Below, in pieces: positions 57,829-64,000 of a stretch of 64,000 nucleotides of DNA (position 1 is the stretch's first letter; each line of letters starts with the position of its first letter). A model generated the notes under the pieces. It saw only the letters and a program-made list of their open reading frames with translations, searched no databases and had not been told where the DNA came from. The translations under genes and the position numbers were made by a program. Source of the DNA: Stenocarpella maydis (Eukaryota > Ascomycota > Sordariomycetes > Diaporthales > Diaporthaceae); contig NQMI01000134.1 in NCBI GenBank assembly GCA_002270565.1, forward strand, positions 36,508 through 100,507. Reading direction: 5' to 3'.

Positions 57829-59450
57829 GTTGGGCGGTGGCGGTGGTGGTAGTGGTGGTGGTGATGGCGGCGGTCGTCTGCGTCTACAAACGGTCAGCAC
57901 GAGAATTGAATACCAAGGTGCAGGAGCAGAAGATACGATGGTAGGCCGTGATGTTGCGTGAGGGTGAGATTTAGGCACGGTGGTTTTGTGCGAGAAGGTT
58001 TAGGCGAGAGGGAGGGCAGCAAGAGGAGAGCAGCGCAGTGGGCGATGGCCAGGTTGCAATGTGGGAAAACGGCGGAAATGGAGGGCAGAAGGCTGAAAGA
58101 AAACACACCAAGTCGAGGCAGTGATGGGGTTGGCTGGTGCTTGAGTGGAAGCAGACGAGGAGGGAGAAAGAGGAGAAGGAAAAGAAAACAGACCAGACCA
58201 GAGGGAAGCAGAAAAGGTCAACCGGATTGGTGTTGACAGATGCACCCAAGCTGTGGGAGGAAGGTGCTGCTGCTGGTGGTGATGGGGAGGACGCAGCAGG
58301 CAGGCAGTCGCATTGGCTGCTTGTTGACTGCTGGCGAATGGTGCAAAATTCACCAGTGACTGTAGAGATATCAATAATTGACAAGAGGCGAGGTTAAGTA
58401 GTAAATAGTAGACCCGTGGGGACTTGATTGAGCTGATTTACTTGCTGGTCAGTTTCCCATTCATGGTCAAACCCCGTGCAAACGAAAATGTGCTTGTGTT
58501 ACTCTAGTGATTACAGTGGTTGGTCCAAAGCTGCACACCTTGGAGTGCATTGTTTGACGCCGAGCACAATTGAAACCCCACCAAACAGCCCCCTGACCAG
58601 TCGGACTCAAGGTTCAGTCGACGTCAACAATACGAAGGCACCGTGTAGTTATTGTCTTCGATGGACAGTCTTAGCACAATGGGCCCCGTGAAAATGGAGG
58701 CCCACTTCGCGTCCCAATTGTTTGGATGGAAGAGGGGATTTGGAGGGAGCTGCGACCCAGGCAACGGGGCAAAACGAGATGCACATAAGCAATCGAGGAG
58801 GAGGAGGAGGAGGAGGAGGCTCCAATAAACAGGCACCCGTGAATCTAGATCGATCCTTCACCACCAGTGGACATTACAAACCCACCATACTGAGTCAGGT
58901 AAAACATTCTCACATCCAGATCCTTCCGTTCTCTCCACCCTTGTGGTCCCTGTCCTTTCCACAGACATTTGTTCTGATCCTTGGCAGGTCATCACCCAGG
59001 AGCCATGTGGGAGGGTCTTGCTTTGGTTCCAAGGTTTACATTTGTGTCCATTACGATGGTGTCGCACAACATGTGAATAGTACCTATGTACCTAAGTAGG
59101 TTGGTGATGGGAGTACTTGCTGAAGTAGGTATCGAAACAAGACCTGCAAAACACAATTAGATAGTTTAGATCCCGTGAATAATCCACAATTGTCTTCGCC
59201 ATGAAAGTCGAATGGTAAATGGGCTTCGCGCTAGGCCACAAAATATTCATCTCCAGCCTTCACTAGTACTTATTGTGGACAGAATATAAGAAAACATTAT
59301 CTGCGAGTTGTCAGCCTGTGCTGTTGACACTTGTGCGCTTCTCATGAAGTCTGGCATCACATGCACAGAAGACAACCCTTGATAACTGCAGGCCAACTCC
59401 TAAAGCACAACCCCACCTGAGTCAGCATTAAAGAATTATAATATTGTGAG
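57829..59450. other. Intergenic, helicase promoter side; GAG microsatellite
   Basis: The helicase promoter lies at the left. A (GAG)n run occupies about 58795-58819. Overlapping open frames on both strands at 57958-58400 arise from pyrimidine/purine-rich sequence and are not convincing genes. Confidence 0.5.
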
Positions 59451-59790
59451 GGTGAGGGTTAAAGTTAGAGCTACGTAAAGAAAAAAATATATATACAAAT
59501 ATAATTATTATTATAATAAATAACTTATATAAAATAACTTCTATAATAATTAACTTCAGGATTTAATCTTATAATTAATTAATATTATAGTTAATTCTTA
59601 TACTCTCTTAATAAAAACTATCTTAAAAGATTTAAATAATTAAGTGTTATCTTCAAATTACTTTAGTTATATAATTTTATAAAAGCTTAACATAATTATT
59701 TTTTAATTTGTTAAGCGTTCTTTTTCTTATTTTAAGATATTTATAATTATTATATTATTGTAAATAACTAGAGTTGGTATTTGACTAACT
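59451..59790. repeat. AT-rich RIP island
   Basis: About 330 bp of very AT-rich DNA with sharp borders and no coding frame, like the islands at 32216-32425 and 34735-34965. Confidence 0.55.
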
Positions 59791-61759
59791 AGTTAGGTAT
59801 GTGAACATTCTATATGAGTGGACCTGGGGCTGGGAAGGTAACTGATGGGGAGAAAGGCCCTGTCACCCCGACATTTGAACAAGGGGGGGGGGGGGCTGGC
59901 AATCCTGTGAAACTGCTGCTGGCCCGAGAAAAGGTGTACTCGAGAACTTTAATGCCCTCTCGGGCTGTCTACAGGTTTTCGAGGTATTTTTGGCCTTCTC
60001 GTGTACTTACCTACATAGGTAGGTAGGTAGGTAGTGTCACGGATTCTGAGTAGCTATGGTGGCCGCCAGAATCTCTCTCTAAGACATCTAGTCTTTTGTT
60101 ACAACTCACATAATTATACAAATCCGGCCATTCTTCACTTCCCCATTGCCTCGAATTAGGCCACTGTATTATAGGAGCTAAGTGGGACGCGACACCTTGC
60201 ATAAAACCACTAGCATTCAATAATGTTATACTCTGACACCCATCCATATATCTCTACCTCTTTGCCATCTTGGCTATGTCGCTCCCCTCTTCGCTCCTGA
60301 TGGCTTAGACTTCTTCCGAGCATTGCATCGTACCTCGCACCACTTCCTTCTCAATGCTTGGAAAACTCTAAATAGAGCTAAGTATAATGCATAGTCATTC
60401 AGCGGAGCGGGACGTGGATCGAGCTTGCAAGATACACGGCCCGCATAGCGTTCTTACTACATTCCAATTCACCGAAATTATCTCAACATAGATTAGTCCG
60501 TTAACGATTCTCAAACGTAGATTAGTCAATAACAATATACCTCTTAAAGTTTTTAGCCAAGAGGAAATTATTAAGAAGGCATGTTATTAAAAATCATGGT
60601 CGGTTGGGCAGGTATATTAAAGAGGAAGGCATAAGCCGGGGAAGGGGGCGTAAGCCAGGTGAGGCGCTACAGGCTTAACACTATAGGCAGGGGGTCCTAG
60701 GGGGTTCCCCCCTAGAAACAACAAGAGGGAGCCTTCAAAACAGACTGGATATATCACGATAATTCTTTGTAATATTAAGAACGCTCTAAGGCACGAGGAC
60801 AAGCAGAACGCTATACCGCCCAAGATGATCGTGAAGAACGGCCCTAAAAATCAACCCTGAGCTTGCGGAGGGGCTTGATTTAGGCCATCAACCACAATAC
60901 GATCGCCGCAAGCAGAGTGGGCCAGCGTATCTCGCAGGCTTTGATCCACATCCCGCCCCGCTCATCCCTGGGCCATTGGGTGTGCGGGTTGACAGGTTGA
61001 CGGGTTGACGGGTTGACGAGTTGACGGGTTGACGAGTTGACGAGTTGATGATTGCTTTGGGCTGGCAATAGAGTGTAGATACTAGGGCTGACAATTGAGC
61101 CAGCGGCCCCACGGTCTATCTTGTTAAACAACAAGGCCCCGAACCACACACGGGACGGACCCAGTATCCACACTTGCAGCCCTCCTGGCAACATTTGACG
61201 ACCGAAGCGCCCGAAGCTGAGTACCACGCGCAACTCCTGGAGGCTAGATCCAGCACGGCCCTGTCCACCTCCGCCGCCTGCCTAAAGATGCGCCGTTCTC
61301 CACGATTGGGCTGGCCGCAGTGTCGGTGATGAGAAGACAGAAGATGAGCTTCTTGGCGGGAGTAAGTACATGAAGAGAGGTAGCTGGTGTGGTGCTCTCT
61401 CGAGTGAGATGTCACCTTGTCGTAATGCGTAGGATTGGGAACGCAGTGCGACCTGGTAGTTTTGGGCCTTGGTGGCTTTGAGACCGTGTGTGGTGGGTGT
61501 GGTCGTACGAGTGTTGATCGTGCCTACAGGCGTCCTTAGTCCCGCATGGGATCTCGGCAGCTTGTTATCAAGTTGCATCAAGTGCAGCGGGTGATGTGGA
61601 CGTGCGGGGCTTTTCTCTCTCTTGTAATCAAGGTCCGGCATATGTCATCACCATTGTGCTCCCAGGACGTTCCAATGGCTCTCTCGCTTTCCAAATAACT
61701 CCTAGATTTATCCTTAGGGTTGTGTGTTCACGATTGTCGCAGCCGTCAACTGTGTCGAG
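59791..61759. other. Intergenic with simple repeats
   Basis: Contains a 13-G run (59883-59895), TAGG repeats (about 60017-60034), a palindrome CTAGGGG-TTCC-CCCCTAG at about 60697-60715 and an 8-bp array. A TGTCACGG...CTGACA pair at 60035-60238 could be a solo LTR, but no target duplication is seen. No convincing gene. Confidence 0.45.
60986..61049 (+). repeat. Eight tandem 8-bp units (GRGTTGAC)
   Basis: Eight consecutive 8-bp units, GGGTTGAC or GAGTTGAC with one AGGTTGAC and a last GAGTTGAT, without spacers. Confidence 0.9.
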
Positions 61760-63533
61760 ATGTACACTTTGGATTCGGAACCTACATTGCCACGCGTGAG
61801 GCTCCTCCTCGGTGGGATGCTGTTCGTCACATTATGGGTAGGTCTCTCTCGCATATCACGGTGGCCAGTTCCCGTGGTGGTGGATGGCCACTCCTGACTT
61901 TAAATCACAGATCTGTGGTCTCATTATATACCGGCTCTTCTTCCACCCACTTGCGAGAATCCCCGGCCCGCTAATGCAACGCATATCGGGTGTGCCCAGG
62001 ATATGGCAATGCTACGTTGGTAACAGATACTTGTGTGAAGCTGAAGCACACGCCAAATATGGTAGGCGCTGGTTGTAACGCTTGTCATTTGTGACACCAG
62101 CCTGATATTCCTTCTCAGGGCCGGTCGTTCGGACAAGTCCCAACTCAGTAAGTCAACTTCCAGGTACAACGGTGATAGCTTCTGTCATTGACCAAGTTCA
62201 GGTCGTCTTCAACACGTTGTCATCACTACAAGCGCTACACGTCAAGTCTGCAAACGTGTTCAAGGGGAGCGAGTTCTATGGGCTGTTGGACGGCGGCCCC
62301 GCAGGGGGTAAGAGCGTGCAAATGATCGCGGACTACGACGAGCATTCCGCGCGCCGTAGGCTCCTGGATAAGGCTATTCCCCCGAGGGAGAAGGTATTTC
62401 GCGACATCAATGAGCTGTCGCAGCAACTCGTTGGCGTCATAGAGAAGGAATCAGACAACAGCACGAGTACCGGCGTCGTGGACATCACAACAGTCACATC
62501 TTGGTACAGCTTTGACCTCATCAGCACGATAGCTTTTGGCCAGTCCTTCGACATGCTACACAGCCGGACATGGAGGTGGCTGCCCCTCTGCCTGCAGCAG
62601 ATGAGCGTGTTCGTGTACGCTGCCGGCTACGCTTCCGGCCACATTCCGTGTCTTCGCTTCTTCCAGTGGCTTCTCCGATCCAACTGGCCCGCCCGGCTCG
62701 GTCTGACCACCGCCTTTCAGGCCCAGCGATATGCAGACCTCGCGGCCGACCAGGTACGACGGCGAGGGGATCGCCTCGGATCCGAGGATGACACCGTAGT
62801 CCCAGGCCGCAAGGACATTTTCGGGCATCTCATACGGGCCAGGCTCCACAACAGCGCCGACTTGACGTCGGAAAGCTCGTTGCTGATCGCTGCCGGGAGT
62901 GACGCGGTGCGCTTTGCCACCGCTGCCACCATCTTCTACCTACTACAAAATTCAGACGCAAAAGAAAAGGTAGTGGCCGAGATGAGAGCTCTCGAGGTGG
63001 GACCTGGGGGCCTCAATGAATCAAATGTAGCCTCTCTCAAGTACCTCCGTGCTTGCATCGACGAGGCAATGCGCCTCGGTCCTCCAAAGGCTGGCAGCAT
63101 CCCCAGGGAAGCGGGTCCGGGGGGGATAGTGATCGATGGTCTGAACATACCGGAAGGGATGAATGCCGGGACAACTACCTACGCTCTACACCGGGATCCT
63201 GATATATACAAGCAACCACAGGAGTACAGACCCGAACGCTGGCTCGAGAGGCCGCACGACCCGCGGCTGTATGCTGCCTTTACCCCGTTCATGAAGGGGC
63301 CCCGAGCATGCCCCGGCAAAGCCATCGCTTATGCAGCCATCCAAACGGTTCTCTTCCATATATTGCGAGAGTACGATATTGAGGGCGTGGCGGTTGCTGA
63401 CAAAGGCGCAGCAACGCGCGAGGGCGTGACCGTGTCGCAAGGTCAACGGTTGGATTATCCGTTCAAGGACTGGATCGTTGGGTACACGAAAGGCCCATTC
63501 GTCAAGCCAAAGCGTGTGATGTCGGCTAATTAA
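61760..63533 (+). CDS. Cytochrome P450 monooxygenase
   Basis: A membrane-anchored haem monooxygenase that probably oxidises a small lipophilic metabolite. Exons: 61760-61837, 61911-62061, 62119-62147, 62202-63533; all joints are in frame and give 529 residues, normal for the family. The N-terminal anchor is LLLGGMLFVTLWICGLIIY, followed by the proline-rich FFHPLARIPGP. The I-helix reads LIAAGSDAVRFATAA, the K-helix ExxR is in DEAMRLGPP, YRPERW is the PERF region, and the haem loop FMKGPRACPGK places the Cys ligand near residue 456. The I-helix lacks the usual Thr after the acidic residue, which occurs in some fungal P450 families. No broken part is seen. It may belong with the synthase relic or stand alone. 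Confidence 0.9.
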
Positions 63534-64000
63534 GGCTTCGGTCTGCCCTGCGGGGAATTCTGGTGATGCAATCGGAGACTCGAGTGATTGGTTTTTCTTG
63601 TGTCATGTTTCACCTTGGACAGTCGTCTAGTTAGGACTTTCAAACAGTTGAACATATGGGGACGCATGTCATATATCCAGTTCGAGGAAACAAATTGAAA
63701 TTTCTTGGGAGATTCAGTAGAAAGACGTTTTAGGCTTGGCTATCTTTGTAATCGTGAGCAATTGATCTGTTGTAATTGGCATGGCATCTCGAGAGTGTGG
63801 GATCGGGTCTTTTCACAATTTTGGTGATACATATGTAATGAGATAGTGTGTTGAAGCTCCAAGGTCCACAGCCTGATGCGTCAGGCTTGTGCGTGTACGT
63901 AACACGTGCAAGACACACATTTGACCCAATTGCCTATCGGTTCTGGTGTTAATCCCTGAGCCCCTCTACATGTCCCCTGCTGCCGAGTACGACGCTTCAA
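63534..64000. other. Intergenic, no gene seen
   Basis: 3' flank of the P450 gene; normal composition, no coherent frame beyond 62 codons. Confidence 0.5.

Noticed and set aside
57958..58400. Open frames up to 137 codons opposite each other
   Set aside because: Purine/pyrimidine-rich DNA gives Ser/Pro- and Arg/Lys-rich chance frames; no domain or intron support.
60035..60238. Solo LTR bounded by TGTCACGG and CTGACA
   Set aside because: No target duplication and no second copy in the window; kept only as a remark in the intergenic entry.
60986..61049. Telomere-like array (GGGTTGAC)
   Set aside because: The unit is 8 bp without TTAGGG, and the array is short and internal; it is a plain tandem repeat.
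1..64000. tRNA or rRNA genes
   Set aside because: I looked for cloverleaf-like arms with a GGTTCGA-type T loop and conserved rRNA blocks and saw none; a covariance-model scan would be decisive.

Overview
This window comes from a filamentous ascomycete (Pezizomycotina; a Sordariomycete-like fungus is my guess). The protein genes have short GT-AG introns with CTRAY-type branch points, and the families are typically fungal: Zn2Cys6 regulator, Pth11-like receptor, fungal P450 and fungal-type diterpene cyclase. The mobile elements carry the signature of repeat-induced point mutation (RIP): AT enrichment, and TAA/TAG stops where Gln or Trp codons are expected, inside reading frames that otherwise stay aligned over kilobases.

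Region 1 (1-24,200) is a transposon graveyard. It holds (a) a RIP-decayed Ty3/Gypsy chromovirus (about 430-5,136) with reverse transcriptase, RNase H, integrase and chromodomain remnants, a 3' LTR, a decayed antisense coiled-coil frame, and a younger solo LTR with a perfect 5-bp target duplication; (b) a second, very large Gypsy-type unit (5,395-17,162) bounded by related LTRs. Besides gag/pol remnants it carries a decayed antisense Cys-rich frame and a long decayed sense frame that I cannot identify; (c) a Ty1/Copia element on the minus strand (integrase, Gag, LTR) lacking its reverse transcriptase in the window; (d) the C-terminal half of a Fot1/pogo DDE transposase; (e) an AT-rich block.

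Region 2 (24,200-45,100) is a gene island that looks like a partly decayed specialised-metabolism locus. It has a diterpene synthase pseudogene with five separate lesions, an AMP-forming acyl/aryl-CoA ligase, an enoyl-CoA hydratase/isomerase, a divergently transcribed Zn2Cys6 regulator, a kinase-like pseudogene, a flavin monooxygenase pseudogene and an intact UNC93-like transporter. A MITE-like inverted-repeat element and small AT-rich islands lie between the genes.

Region 3 (45,100-64,000) mixes housekeeping and accessory genes: an Spt8-like WD40 protein of SAGA, the C-terminal remnant of another flavin monooxygenase, a Pth11-like seven-helix protein with a GC-AG intron and a suspicious 29-nt insertion, a C2H2 finger relic, a large SF1 helicase with NFX1-type zinc fingers, repeat-bearing intergenic DNA, and an intact cytochrome P450.

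Intact ligase, hydratase, regulator, transporter and P450 beside a dead cyclase and two dead monooxygenases suggest a pathway that lost its scaffold-forming step. Shared membership of all these genes in one pathway is inference.
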